Origin: Erythrophleum ivorense
Taxonomy: Eukaryota; Streptophyta; Magnoliopsida; Fabales; Fabaceae
Assembly (NCBI GenBank): GCA_026724425.1
Contig: JAIUCV010000003.1
Coordinates: 54,763,088-54,827,087 of the forward strand
DNA: 64,000 nucleotides
Reading direction: 5' to 3'
Under the pieces are notes generated by a model. The model did not search any database. It was not told the DNA's origin and saw only the letters and a program-made list of their open reading frames with translations. The stretch's first letter is position 1. Each line of letters starts with the position of its first letter. Shown here in pieces: positions 1-11,660 of the stretch. The position numbers and the translations under genes were made by a program.

Positions 1-725
1 CTCCTGATGCAACCATATATTCTCAGATAATTCTTGAAACAATATTAGTGTAATTTACAAGGCCCTCTGACAAACTAAAGTGGATGAAGACCTAAATGCC
101 TTTCAAGATAAGCTTTAAAAAGGAAGGGAAGAATGCCTTGTTAGTTGGAAAGCACCCTATCAAGATTGGTACAAATTAAATACTAATGGTGCTCAATCTA
201 TAACAGGAGTCACATCTTGTAGAGGGATCATTAGAAATAACTATGGTTGTTGGAAGACAGGTTTTATATGCAACCTTGGTTTTAGTTCCATTACGCAAGC
301 TGAGCTATGGGGCATTTTGTGGGAGCTTCATACAGCCTGTGACTTTGAAATCAAGAAATTGATCATTAAATCTGACTCTCGTGCTGCTATTACTCTCATT
401 GAGAGTGGATGTGGTAGATTGCACCCACGCTATAACTTAGTGGAGGAGATTAGAAGATGCCTCGACAAGCCTTGGAATGTGATCCTGGCTCATTACTATT
501 GGGAAGCAAATAGATGTGCTGATTGGCTTGCTAGTTGGGCTAAAAAATTTCCCCTTGGTTACCAGATGATCTCCTCTATCCCATGAGGTTTAGGCTCTAT
601 CTTGAATGAAGATATCTAAGGAATGGCCTTTCCTAGGTTTGTTTGTATTTGATTTGCCTTGTTTTTGTCTTGGGCCTTAGTCCCCTTTGTATCAAAAAAA
701 AAAAAAAAGAAAAAAAAAGAAAAAT
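1..725 (+). mobile_element. 3' end of a LINE (non-LTR) retrotransposon
   Basis: This is the 3' terminal part of a plant L1-type LINE. It holds an RNase H-like domain (see next entry), a short 3' UTR, and an A-rich tail at about 694-725 interrupted by single G bases. The order RNase H domain, UTR, poly(A) on one strand is the normal end of plant L1 elements. The 5' part (endonuclease, reverse transcriptase) lies outside the window. I could not define a target duplication because only one end is present. Confidence 0.8.
119..586 (+). pseudogene. LINE RNase H-like domain (RVT_3 type), C-terminal relic
   Basis: The open frame runs from just after a stop at 116-118 to the TGA at 584-586, about 155 codons. 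It reads as the RNase H domain that ends plant L1 ORF2. In order there is a KLNTNGA motif (family norm KLNTDGA), a GIIRNNYGCW core strand, QAELWGILWEL carrying the catalytic Glu, IIKSDSRAAI carrying a catalytic Asp, and NRCADWLASWA carrying the last conserved Asp. The first catalytic Asp is Asn here, so cleavage would be expected to fail. A stop immediately upstream separates it from the reverse transcriptase. The nearest neighbours are a LINE 3' UTR and A tail, so I read it as a dead transposon fragment, not a host RNase H gene. Confidence 0.8.
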
Positions 726-2793
726 TACATTTCAAAATTATGGGTTAAAAATATTTATGGTAGAAGATTTTAAGTTTTAGATTATTTAAAGTCTTAAAAC
801 TAAAAATTTTACTCATAAAAAAATTATATTTGATATTATAAAATTTATAAACTATTTTTATTGTCTATCTAGTTTTTTTCTTATGATTGTTTATTACTAT
901 TAATTTTGGTCTTTTAGATTGTTAAAATAAGTTTAAAATTTAAGATATATTATAATAAATGTTTTAAACTTATAATCTTCAAGTATACTTTATTCCAAAA
1001 AAAAGTTTTTGTCTTCTATTAGAGTTTATATGAAAAATATAAAATTATATATTTATTTTATGAAAATATAATGAAAATTGGGTAAATTTTTTTTTTCAGT
1101 TTTCTTAAATCTTAATTTCAGGCTCTGTTGAAATTCCTGCACTCATATATATATTGTTATCATACTCATTATTTATTCAAAAATATCATTCTATTTTACT
1201 TAGTACATTTAATAGATATTACAGAAACTTCCTTACTTGTTTATTTTTTAAATAAATTTAATTTTTTTTAATAAAAGATGCGTTGCTTCTAAATATGGAA
1301 TTAAATTTTTTCTGTTAGCATATTAAGAATGAAATTATAGTTTTATGTTGAAGTTTGATATTACAACTGTGTCTAAAAGATTGTTATAAAAGTCTCTAAG
1401 CAGTTTTTAAATTGAAATAGTTCTTGCTACTGTGCATCCCTCTGGCTAAATATTTAAAATAAATAAATAAATAAAATGCATTGCACTGACATATAACAAG
1501 AACTATTTCAATTATGGAAGGAGTAGTTTGTGTGAAAAAATTAATGTTATTAACAAAAAATAAATGGTATAAGAGATTTTTGTAATATATATTAAATATA
1601 AAAATAAAAAATATATTTTGAAAATAAAAAATATGAAATACAATTTAGTCAAACCTAAAAAGTTAAGATAGATTACAAAATATTTGTTGACTATTCCTTT
1701 CAATATTTAAGTGATTAATATATAGTTTAATGCATTAGTTAATTAAATATAAAATTAAAACATAAAGCGTATATATATGCATTGGCATTTAGTATATCAT
1801 CATTTTTATTTAAACTTTTAAAATGTGTGAAGGCATCTATATGTCAGTCTTATACTAATTTTACATAGTTGAAAAATAACTAGTAAAAATTAATTTTAAT
1901 TTTTTATCCTAAATTTCAAAAATAAAAATGGAGGCATGACCTTTTTGCTTCGGTAATCGCAAACCCAGCCAGAAACTCCTGCCAATATTGCAGTCCAACC
2001 GCCATGGCCAGACATAAATTGGGTTCGTATCTTCCATTTCACTCTCTTCGTTTATTATTTTAAGGTCTATTTTTGGACAAAAAGTAGACATTTACACCCT
2101 AAAACTTCATTCTGTTTTTTTTCTAAGTCTAAAAAATTTTATCTTAGTGCAATATAATCTTCAAAACTTAAAAAATTCACAAATATATTTGTACGTTTGC
2201 GCGCACATGCATATGCCAAACACACACACGTATCTTAGCATGTCTAATTAAATTCATAAATAAGTCTTGAAAAATACTTATAAGTAATTCAATTTTAGCC
2301 AATTAAAATTTATTGCTTCATAAGTATGAAGTTGATAATAAAATGTTATTTTACAAGAATTTTATTCATTTTATTATTGGCAAATAAAAAAATAAGTTGA
2401 AGAGTTATTGAAACATATTTTTGTTTTAAAGTAAGATGATCACGCTAGGTTTTACCCTGGTTTTAAATTATCGTTATTGTAATTGCGGTAATTGTAAGCA
2501 AAAAAAAAGGGAAACACTACTACAATTAATTAAATACTGTAATTGCTTTCTAAAAATGATAATGAATAGCCAGTTGCATCCATCAGCTACAGAGTCTCAC
2601 TACTCGCTGTAAAATTATCGACAAAATTAAGTGGAGCACTTGCAACAAAGTCAAGCCTATCATTATTCTTAATGAGACATTCTGTCGGACTTTACCTAGA
2701 AAGGGGTGATAGATATAATATGTACGCATATATTTAAAGAAATCGTTAACTAATTACCTAACCTAAACTCAATACAGTTTATTATGTAGTGTG

Positions 2794-2844
<51 letters not shown>

Positions 2845-3477
2845 AACTTCTTCCACCTGAATTTTATTTTTGTAGAGTAAGTTATATTTCAATTAATCAC
2901 ATATTCCTCAATTAAAAATATTAAAATAAAAAGTACGTAGAAAGAGAGACACTAAACATCCGAAGACTCGGAATATTCTCATAAAGTCATGAGGTATCCA
3001 AAATAAATTTGATATATATATATATATGCAGTTAAACTAAATTATGAGAATGTTCTAAAAACATCTTATAAGATCAAACCATGTATAAAAATATCACATC
3101 TAATTCTATTGCTAATTACAAAACTACATATATATTTTTTGGCAAATTTTTTTATCTCCATAAAAATGACAAATATATATAGAACTGAAATAAAAAAAAA
3201 TATTGATATAGACTTACTATAGCTAGTGAGATGTTACTGCTCTGATGACGTTGTTGATCACTTGGACTCTTAAGTCAAAAGTGATGTGATGAACCTCACC
3301 ATATACCCAAAATGCTAATTAATTTTGTTTTAGTTAATTTTTTTCATCTTATCACGAGAGGTGTCCTATTGCAATTTGGCATTGTTTCTGCACGCCTTGG
3401 CTTGATTTGAAGTTGGAGCAATATAATTTGGTGTGTATTCATCAATGCTCAATACTTGCAGCTTTGATTAGTTTGAA
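726..3477. other. AT-rich intergenic DNA upstream of the LRR-RLK pseudogene
   Basis: I see no convincing gene or element here. The stretch is very AT-rich, with many short A and T runs and one long TA microsatellite (2795-2844). Short open frames on either strand have no recognisable motif. The last few hundred bases would hold the promoter of the receptor kinase. An AT-rich TATA-like stretch near 3419-3428 is possible but not distinctive. Confidence 0.5.
2795..2844. repeat. (TA)n microsatellite
   Basis: About 50 bp of almost pure TA dinucleotides, broken once by a G near 2826. Confidence 0.95.
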
Positions 3478-3786
3478 ATGTTAGACATGGGAAAACTTGG
3501 TTCCTTCGTTTTTGTATTCTTACTTCATTGCTTCATGGCCTCCTTAGCTAAGACGAACATCACCATTGACAAATCTGCACTTCTTGCTTTTAAATCATTT
3601 ATCACCTTCGATCCATACAATCTCTTGACTAATTGGTCTATCTATTCTTCTCCATGCAATTGGGTTGGTGTCACTTGCAATAATTGCCAGGGAAGGGTTC
3701 ATTCCTTGAATCTTAGTTATATGGGTCTCATGGGCATCATATCTTCACAACTGGGAAATCTCTCATTCCTTGTTGAACTTGATCTT
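3478..3786 (+). pseudogene. LRR receptor-like kinase, exon 1 first part (signal peptide, LRR N-cap)
   Basis: This is the amino end of a plant LRR-RLK of the LRR XII type (pattern recognition and defence receptors of the plasma membrane). The frame starts at ATG 3478, with a second ATG at 3487 that gives the more usual start M-G-K-L. A hydrophobic signal peptide covers about residues 5-25. The LRRNT_2 cap follows, with SALLAFKS and the Cys pair in PCNWVGVTC, then a first LRR (LNLSYMGLMGIISSQLGNLS). The frame is open until 3786. There a retroelement begins after the TSD ATCTT, and the open frame past that point is element sequence. Skipping to 9883 continues the LRR in frame. This part shows no stop by itself. 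The gene as a whole is broken. Confidence 0.88.
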
Positions 3787-5469
3787 TGTCACACCATAAT
3801 ATTTCTAACCTTACTTCTACATTAGTGGGCTTTATACATGTTGCATTTAGAAAATTGATTGAGACAATGCAAATAATTGTATTGCGTAGGGCTTTAAAAT
3901 CCTTTCTTTTATACTTCGTGGACCCTGTGATTTTTCAAATATCATATCCTACTCATAATCCATCTATACAAGTCACAAACATAAAAAAAAATCTCATGCA
4001 ATTCAGATTTGGAGCCCTATAGATCAGAAAATACTTATTTAATATTGGGTCTAGATTTTAATTTTTTAAGGCAGACTTTAAAAATTTATAATTAAATCTA
4101 AAAAAATAAAAATCTAAAAAATCATAACTTTTTAGAAAGCCCTACATGTTAAATTTATGCTAAAAATACTTTTAGGTCATGAAAACATCACTTGAACCAT
4201 GATTGACAACAGAAAAAACCTCGTAGGTCTGGCTGTCATAGAGTTCTGATATATGGATTTCAAAAATTCATAACTGATTCCAAAACAATCCAAAATAACT
4301 AAACTATACCAACTTAGAAATTTGGAGATGTATAGTTTAAAGGAGAAATAGCTGCAAACCATGTTAAGCTCGTTTAAGGACCAAATTATAATGAAATAGT
4401 GCGCAAGGTCATTTGGCATTACTATTTTTGATGCAGAACTTCAAAAATTCGATTCTCTTTCTATGGTCTCCAATTGAAGTGATTCTAGTTGCCACAAGTC
4501 ACTGGGAATGTCTAGTTTACAATTATAAAATTTCACACTCATTGGACCATGTTTGGCCCATGAATGACATAGAAACACAAACTGATCCTTTGCACAGTGA
4601 CACCACCAGAATTGCAAAAATTTGCCAATTTTGAAAAATCATAAAATATTCTCTAAAGCTCCAATTAATATGCACTCTAGTTCCCCACAAATCTCTAGAT
4701 GAGATCTATATGCATGCCAAGTTTCGTGGGAAAATTCATCTATTTGGTCAGTTTGTGACATAGGGTAGCAAAATGACATTTTTATACTTCCTTAGAGGTC
4801 TCAATGGTCCAATTGGGCTTCTAACATTTCTAGGGCTACTTGTGCACATGAGAAAGTATGAAGATAGGCTATTAAACATGTCTTAAGGGTCTAAAAACTC
4901 GGATCTCATAAACTCACTCTCCTACTAGATGCCATACATAATGAACATACATGCACATCTTTGCATTTCTATGGCAAAAGCATACAATGTCATTCAAATG
5001 AATCCAAATCTTATGTATACATCACATATCCATATACTTTATACATGTTCAAGGGCTTATACATCCTATACATTATGGATATACATCATTTGAAAACAAT
5101 CTAACTATAACACATGCATTTTACATTTCCATTGCCAATCTTTTTGTCTTTAAGTATGGTAACTCTCATTTCTTGCTCATTTGATCCGCCTAAACATGTT
5201 AAGATAGGAGAGGGAAGAGGGTGAGATTCAAAAAATCTCAATAGCCCTATACACTTTTAATCATACATGATGGATGCATTATCATGTAATGGATGTTATG
5301 CATGATCTATGAGCTACATGTGCATATCAAGAGTATAAATTTTCATTTCATAAAGTCTCAATTACATCAAAGGAGACTCTCAAAACCTTGGTTTGCCTCA
5401 CCCATTTCTCTTGGGACTTTTGATTAAGCCTCACTCTACTTGAGACTTTTGGCTTGTCTTACTCATGCT

Positions 5470-5531
5470 AAGAGACTTTTAGCTCATCCTCATCCTTATT
5501 AAGAGACTTTTAGCTCATCCTCATCCTTATT
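5470..5531. repeat. 31-bp tandem duplication inside the LTR
   Basis: Two directly adjacent identical 31-bp units (5470-5500 and 5501-5531) contain GAGACTTTTAGC. They lie in the LTR zone where all members carry degenerate short direct repeats around GAGAC and CTCACC. Confidence 0.9.
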
Positions 5532-5669
5532 AAGAGACTTTTCGCATCACCAAGTCTATTCAAGTCTTATGCACATATAAAGTCAATTTAATACATAAGT
5601 GGCACCACATATATTCTTACTAGCTAGACATTCTTTTCATAGTTCAAACACACACACAAGCATCCTAAG

Positions 5670-8513
5670 TGTAACAACCAGAAAAAAAAAGAAAAAAAAA
5701 AAAGAAGAAAAGAAAAAGCTAAAAATTTTTCGAAGGGCTAAAAATTTTCTAAGTCTGCTAGCTATAGTCTAGCTATAGCAAATGTACCTATTCGCTATAG
5801 CGAGAAATGGTCTAGCTATAGTGAGAGTGCATTCTTGCTATAGCGAAAATGCTTCTAGTTATAGCGAGTGTGGGCATCCCATACAAAAACCAGGGCGTTG
5901 CTCGCCGTAGCAAAGATAGGGGTTTGGAATTGATACGAGCTCACCGTAGTGAGGGTTATGCCTTACTATAGTGAGGGTTAGTTCGGAAAAGCGTGAAAAA
6001 AGAGAATTTGACTTTTAAAGCCTCTAAACTCTTCCTTTCTCTTTGTAACCAACTTAAGCTCCCTCTAAGGCAGAGAAAAGGGCGGAGGAGAGAGAGAGAA
6101 ACCTAGAGGAGGAAGGAAGAACAAGAAAAATATAAGATTTGCATGGCTTTTCTCTTAGAATATTATTCTTTTCTCCTTGCCCTTTCTTCCTATAGTTTCG
6201 GTGGTTGAAGTAGTTATGTTTTGGGCTTAGTTTAGAAGAGGGAAAGTGGAAAATCACTCTTGAAAGAGGTTAAAATTCATATAGCTTCACTTCCTTGATT
6301 TCCTTTCTTGAGAGCTTGAGAAAGGAAGGATAGTTGGTAAATTTCTAGAAAGAGAAAGAACCCCTAGTTCTTATATGCTTGGTAGGGTTTGCTATAGAGA
6401 AACCCTTAGCTTTGTGAATAAGTGTTGAGCTATGAGAAAGTAATTCCATACTCTTGTGTGTCTAGGCTCAAGAGAAGCACTCCCATCTAGTGGTGATTGT
6501 AAAATCAACAAGGGAGAAGACAAATTGAAAGAGAAAGCTTGTGATTAGCCAATAAGGTAGCTCTCTCCACCTTCTCTCATGCATAAATGTATGCTTACAT
6601 TGTCTTGTATGTGTGTATGTATGTTTTAAACCATGAAAAGTATGCTAGCATGATGATGTTTTATGTATTTCAATGATGTTTTATGTGATTGCTTTGCTTT
6701 GCTTAAGTATGGAAAAGCCAACAACCTTCTAGCCATGGTAAGGATGAGCCAAAAATCCTAAAGTTGGTTGAGACAAAGTAAAAAGTCTCCCAAAAGTGAG
6801 ATTGACTCCCAAGAGTAAGGTTGAGTCTAAGGACCTCTTAAAGAATGGGTGAGGCAAGTCCAAAATCCACAAGGGAATGGGTGAGGCTAATCCACTTGCT
6901 TGGCAAGCTCTTGTATGTTATGTATGGCCTACTCAAATGTTGAAAATGCTTTTCTTATGATTTCACATGCTAACATGCCCATGCATACATTTGTGAGACT
7001 TGTTTGCATACTTTATGTATGATTGAATAAGAGATGAGCTATTGAGATTCTTTGAATCTCACTCTTCCTCTCCACCATCCTAACATGCTAGGTGGACCAA
7101 GTGAGACAAGAGATGGGGGCCACCAAGCTTGAAGCTAGGAAAAACGGCAAGGGATTGTAAAAGAGCTATTTTGTCACTATTTTGTAGTTAAGTCAAGAGG
7201 TTTACTTCAATGATGTACATGATGTAGCACATATGAATACTTGTAAATAAATTTATTTATCATATATGTATGAGAATGAGAACTATCTTGAATGATATAG
7301 CAAGTTTTGGAATGAATAGTAAGATCTTAGCATTGTCCACATGGGTGTATGTGTTGGTGTGGGAGAGTGAGTTTTGCAAATCTGGGTTATTAGACATTTG
7401 AGCCATATTTAATAGCCTATGTTGATGCTTTCCCACATGCTCATAGAGCCATAGAAGTAGGAGAAGCCAATTTGAACCCTTAGAGCCCTCTTTAGCAAGA
7501 GAAATTGGCACTTTTCCCCCTTATGTCAAAGTCTGACCAAATGGCATCTTCTTGCCTTGAAATTTGGAATGTGACTAGATCTTGTCTAGAGCTTTTTGAT
7601 AAGATAAGATCAGGTCATTTGGAGGTCTGTGGAATTTTCTATGATTTTTCAAAGTTGGTATCAGAATTTCGGATTTGCATAGGCACTGTTCATTTGGTCA
7701 GTTGTAAAATTATGTCATCTGAGGGGCAAACGTGATCCAATGGCTACGAAATTTTATACAAAGATACTAGACAGTCACAGTGACTTGTAGCAACTAGAAC
7801 CACCTCATTTGGAGGTCTAGAGAGGAAGATATGAATTTTTGAAGTTTCTACCTAGTATCAGTCATCTTGCCTGACCAGAGGTACTATTCCATCAATTTCT
7901 GGGAGTTTGGCTTGATGAACTGATCTGGAGTATTTTTTCTCTCTATTTAACATCCACATATTTCTATATTAGTATTATTTTCATGAGTTGGATTTTTTGG
8001 AATTAGTTAGAAATTTTTGAATTCATATAAGTAAACTGTGACAGCATCAGGACCCACTCCGACCTCTAGATGGTTTTGCATATCAAAAACTTTGTGTGTG
8101 GGATTTTAAGATATCTGCATATTTTTAGTATGAAGTAGACATTCTAAGCTTTCCAGAATGACCAAGAGTGCATGTTTTTTATTTTTTTATATTTAGTTGT
8201 GATTTTCCAAACTTTGCCCAGAAATGAGGCCAAGCCTGGCCGAAAATGAATCTAGATGTCTCCTATCCCTTTTTGGTTTTCATGGGTTTAAAACATGTTT
8301 TTGGGATTAAAATGTGTTATAGTGGTACAATTAAATATAAGGATGCATAGAATGAGCTCACACGGTCCATGTGACACTGAAGTAAATTTTTAACCATGTA
8401 GCAACTTTGAGAAAGTGTATAAATCCAATGAGGGAGATCTCACCTTATTCTTCCTATACCTCATATGAGCATGTAAGGCATGATGGGTATGAGTCAGAAA
8501 TGATGGTGTTACA
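5670..8513 (+). mobile_element. Chromovirus-family solo LTR, copy nested in the 3787-9877 LTR
   Basis: This 2844-bp element starts TGTAACAACC and ends GGTGTTACA. Flanking pentamers are CTAAG (5665-5669) and CCAAG (8514-8518), a target duplication with one mismatch. In orientation, it shows an A/G-rich start, the CTATAGCGA array (about 5758-5980), a TTTTAAAG box at about 6016, the GAGATTC-TTT-GAATCTC hairpin (7044-7060), and a Met-tRNA-like TGGTATCAGA (7656-7665). The sequence on either side of it matches successive parts of other reverse LTRs, which proves it inserted into another family member. No protein is encoded. Confidence 0.9.
7044..7060 (+). other. Conserved LTR hairpin GAGATTC-TTT-GAATCTC
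   Basis: A perfect 7-bp stem with a 3-base loop. The same stem recurs in nearly all family members, and the loop changes (TTT, TTG, TTC) while the stem is kept in the better copies. Its role is unknown. It could be an RNA structure in the transcript. Confidence 0.6.
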
Positions 8514-9882
8514 CCAAGCAAGAAAACATCTACACACATATATGAGAGAAAGGTTAGATGGCTACCTTGTAATGTATCACTGTGCTCTTCTCTTAGGATT
8601 CCTTTTCTTTTTCGGTCACATTCTTGCAAGAAGGTGGGACTTGTTCCTCTTAGCCTATAAACACTAATGAAGCATAATTAAGTCATTGAAATAAAAAGCT
8701 CCTTTCAATTCAAGACTAGGCTACTTGATTCAAAAACCTTATTATGGTTTCATAATGCACACAATGAAGCAATATATGGAGTTCTTGCTCTTAGCCCCTA
8801 TTTCTTAATTATTTTAGATCTCTTGACATAAATTAAACTCTTGGGAGAATCACAACTCCAATCTAAGAGTGCTAGACTCACATTGCTTCTTGGTGCTCTA
8901 ATATGGAACTTACTAGTCCATCTTCTCCTATAAGCTTCCTAAATTCATTCCAAGGCTCCTTTAAGGTTTCTTACTCATAATTAGTCCCTTTCTAGCCTTA
9001 GAACAATTTAAATTACTCCCTAGGTGTTCCAACTCCCTTAAGGCTAAGATATGTACAAAGGTTTCTATCTTTGCTATCCTGGGGTCTTGCAAATTTTCCT
9101 TCAAGTTCCTTTATCTTTTTTAGTTCCCCATCATTAAAATTTAGATTTCTTTCTCACTTTTAGTTAGAAAATACTCTCCTCCTTCAACCCTCTTCTTACC
9201 CAAACATATAGACTAAGAGAACAAGAAAGAAGGAGCAAGATACATAGATAGTTACCTTGGCTTCCTAGTTGCTCATTGGGTGCTCTTTCAAGTGGTTAAT
9301 TTCTCTTCTTAGAACTCCACTCTTTCTCCTCTAAACCAGACCCAAAGTAGCATCAAAGACAACATTAAAACCATAGAAATGGAGGTGGGAAGGAGGAGAA
9401 CCAACTTGCTAAAGGAAACACCATGAAATTCCTTACCTTTCCTCAGTTTCTTCCTCCTCCTCTTTCTCCTCTTTGATGCGCCACTTCTAGAGCTTTTTCT
9501 TCCATTTTTAATTAGCCAAAAGTTAGTCCAGAGGTAGGGAAAAGTTCTGAACATTTTTAAAAAGCAATTTCCCCTTTTTCACGCTTTTCAAACTAAAACT
9601 CACTATAGTAAAAAATATACCTCGCTACAGCGAGCACTTAATAGTCCCAAGTCCCCTGGTTCTTGCTACAGCTAGCACTATTACGAAAAACCCCCTAGAA
9701 TTTGTATCAGTCCTTGAACTCAATATAGTGAACTACTTCTCGCTATGGAGAATAGGTATATTCGCTATAGTGAATAGCATTCTCGTTATAGTTAACAGGT
9801 ACACTCAGTATAACTAGCAGACTTAGAAAAATTCAACAACCTTAAGTTCTCATGTTTATGAAAACTCGGATGTTGCAATCTT

Positions 9883-10258
9883 GTTAACAATTTTCATGGT
9901 CAAATGCCAATAGAATTAGTTCAATTGCGTAGACTAAAATTTCTTATCTTAAGCTACAATAATTTTAATGGAGAAGTTCCAACATAGATAGGAGATTTAT
10001 CTACACTTTAGCACCTTAGTCTTTGCAATAACAGTTTTAATAGATTTATTCCACTATCTGTATCTAATCTATCAAGATTGGAGATGTTGGATTAGAGATT
10101 TAATTTTATTGAAGGGACCATTCCCCTTGAGGTGGGAAAACTTACACACTTGAAGATTTTTTGAATTAGGGGTAACAAGCTTTCAAGAATCGTACCCTAA
10201 ACAATTTTCAACTTATCTTTACTTGAATTATTGAGTTTTGCTTATAACACTTTATTAG
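9883..10258 (+). pseudogene. LRR receptor-like kinase, exon 1 second part (LRRs)
   Basis: This continues exon 1 after the 3787-9877 insertion. Joined at the target duplication, it reads LDL-VNNFHGQMPIELVQLRRL and further LRRs in the same frame. It ends at 10258 before a GTATGT splice donor, with the intron in phase 1 inside a Gly codon. In-frame stops interrupt it: TAG near 9988 and 10013, and TAG and TGA near 10092 and 10161. Most fit single C-to-T or G-to-A changes at Gln or Trp codons. It is clearly a pseudogene relic that kept the LRR phase and splice site. Confidence 0.85.
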
Positions 10259-10598
10259 GTATGTTTTGGATGATTTTTAATATCTATATTTGTTTTTGCC
10301 CTAGACATGTCTGTTTGGCTAACATGATATAATTAGTTAGGGATGACTAAAGGAAAAAAGAATAGTGCTATGGTTATTAGTCTAACTAGAATGGAAAGGT
10401 AATTAGTCTTTGAAAATAAATGTAAAATTATCATCTAAAACATCTTGGAGAGTTATTTTTCACATTGACTAAGTCTTGGAATATCATACAAATATAAGTT
10501 TTTCTCAAGTACATATCAACTCATGACATGTAAAATTAAAACAAATGCATGTTGAAAAGTTGCTACTGATGTATTCTTTGTTTTTAAATTTTTCAAAG
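10259..10598 (+). other. Intron of the LRR-RLK pseudogene
   Basis: About 340 bp between a GTATGT donor and an acceptor TTTCAAAG at 10598. It is AT-rich and shows no other feature. Confidence 0.65.
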
Positions 10599-10963
10599 GG
10601 GCATTCCAAATGAGATTGGTGATCTTCCACAACTATAGATTATATATCTTTCAAATAATTAACTTTCTAGCTCTATACCATCTTCAATATTTAATAGTTC
10701 AATGCTACAAGACATTGAACTAAATAAAAATCATTTCTCTGGTAGTCTCCCAGTAAATGTGTGTTTTGGGCTTCCAAAGCTTGGAATACTTTATCTACAT
10801 GAAAATGACCTGTTTGGCAAAATACCATCTGTTTAGCATGAATGCAAAGAATTGACAAATATAGCATTAGTCGATAACAAATTCAACAAATGATACATAG
10901 CAAGTGACGTTGGAAATTTGACTAACCTCCAATTCTTATATCTTGTCAACAACAACTTGGAAG
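10599..10963 (+). pseudogene. LRR receptor-like kinase, LRR exon 2
   Basis: The exon lies between acceptor TTTCAAAG and donor G|GTATGA. It translates to about five LRRs, with recognisable pieces GIPNEIGDLPQL, IPSSIFNSSMLQDIEL, FSGSLPVNVCFGLPKL, LYLHENDLFGKIPS and NLTNLQFLYLVNNNLEG. Stops occur near 10637, 10658, 10834 and 10889. The 5' edge is one base out of phase with the previous exon, so there is a small indel as well. The 3' edge is phase 1 in a Gly codon, like the neighbouring exons. Confidence 0.82.
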
Positions 10964-11390
10964 GTATGAGTTTTAATTATATCTACAATATGTTAATTGT
11001 TTATCTTAAATTATATGTTAACTATAAAGTGTTTGATAGGTCATTAATTTGTAGTACATATTTAGTAGTTTTCTTTGTATAAATAATTATTTAACTAGAT
11101 TACTTTTAAACTCATGAAACGTGATGTTTTCTTGTCAAAACATGTAATTCAAGTTTCAACCTTTGGATTAAATCGTTTAATAAGAAATTAAATGTGAATA
11201 AAATAATGTGAAATAAAGAACTACAAGAGTTTGGAAATATGAATTAATCACATGAAAAGGAGATAACTTCCAAGAAAGTTTCTAAATCAATTCATAGTTT
11301 GTATATACTCTAGGTGCTTAGTGATGCAAACAAAGTTGCTCATATCTTTGCTCATTTTGGAAATACTATTATTGAGCAGTGAGTACATTA

Positions 11391-11580
11391 CTTTAACAAA
11401 ATTTCATTAATTATATATGTGAATGGGTGGGTGAAAAGCAATGTTATGCGAGATTTGAAAGTCACATGTAATGTCAAAAATAAAGGTGGTGACAAATGTA
11501 GAGTAAGATTTACCTTTAACTCATGATTCGAATGTAACTTTGATATACTCCTAAATTACAAGTCAAACTACTTACAACTT

Positions 11581-11618
<38 letters not shown>

Positions 11619-11660
11619 ACATGTATTTTGAGACAAGGACACCATTTCCTAATTTTTAGT
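11391..11660 (+). repeat. Duplicated intron segment, copy A
   Basis: It lies in the intron between LRR exons 2 and 3. The stretch from CTTTAACAAAATTTCATT through GGTGAAAAGCAATGTTATG to the AC microsatellite (11584-11614) and the AGACAA.GACACCAT motif is repeated with divergence at 12264-12455, after exon 3. The two copies are intron-borne and flank an LRR exon. Confidence 0.8.
11584..11614. repeat. (AC)n microsatellite
   Basis: About 31 bp of AC dinucleotides. The paralogous intron copy has a TA repeat at the same place (12389-12409). Confidence 0.95.

Larger units (their letters stand above)
3787..9877 (-). mobile_element. Chromovirus-family solo LTR (host of a second LTR), inserted in LRR exon
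   Basis: The element starts TGTCACACC, ends GGATGTTGCA, and is flanked by a perfect 5-bp target duplication ATCTT (3782-3786, 9878-9882). It is 6091 bp long. Removing the nested copy (5670-8513) and its target duplication leaves about 3.24 kb, close to the other members. Reverse orientation is shown by the CTATAGCGA-type array lying at the right end (about 9595-9830). There is no coding region, primer site or second LTR. It therefore reads as one LTR left after recombination between two LTRs. It belongs to a more diverged subgroup, like the copy at 29937. A 31-bp unit is tandemly duplicated at 5470-5531. Confidence 0.85.

Noticed and set aside
1909..2091. Minus-strand 60-codon frame upstream of the LRR gene
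   Set aside because: No domain or composition signal. It is isolated in AT-rich DNA.
2795..2844. Matrix attachment or origin suggested by the long TA repeat
   Set aside because: TA repeats of this kind are common in plant intergenic DNA, and no other supporting motif was seen.
3786..4634. Short open frames after 3786 that appear to extend the LRR protein
   Set aside because: They are inside the LTR that begins at 3787. The protein tail HTIIFLTLLLH is element sequence.
8390..8667. Overlapping open frames on both strands
   Set aside because: They straddle the end of the nested LTR at 8513, so neither is a gene.
11318..11386. Short frame VLSDANKVAHIFAHFGN resembling the tail of a LINE RNase H domain
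   Set aside because: Only about 20 residues, with no other RNase H motif upstream. It is in an LRR intron and could be chance.
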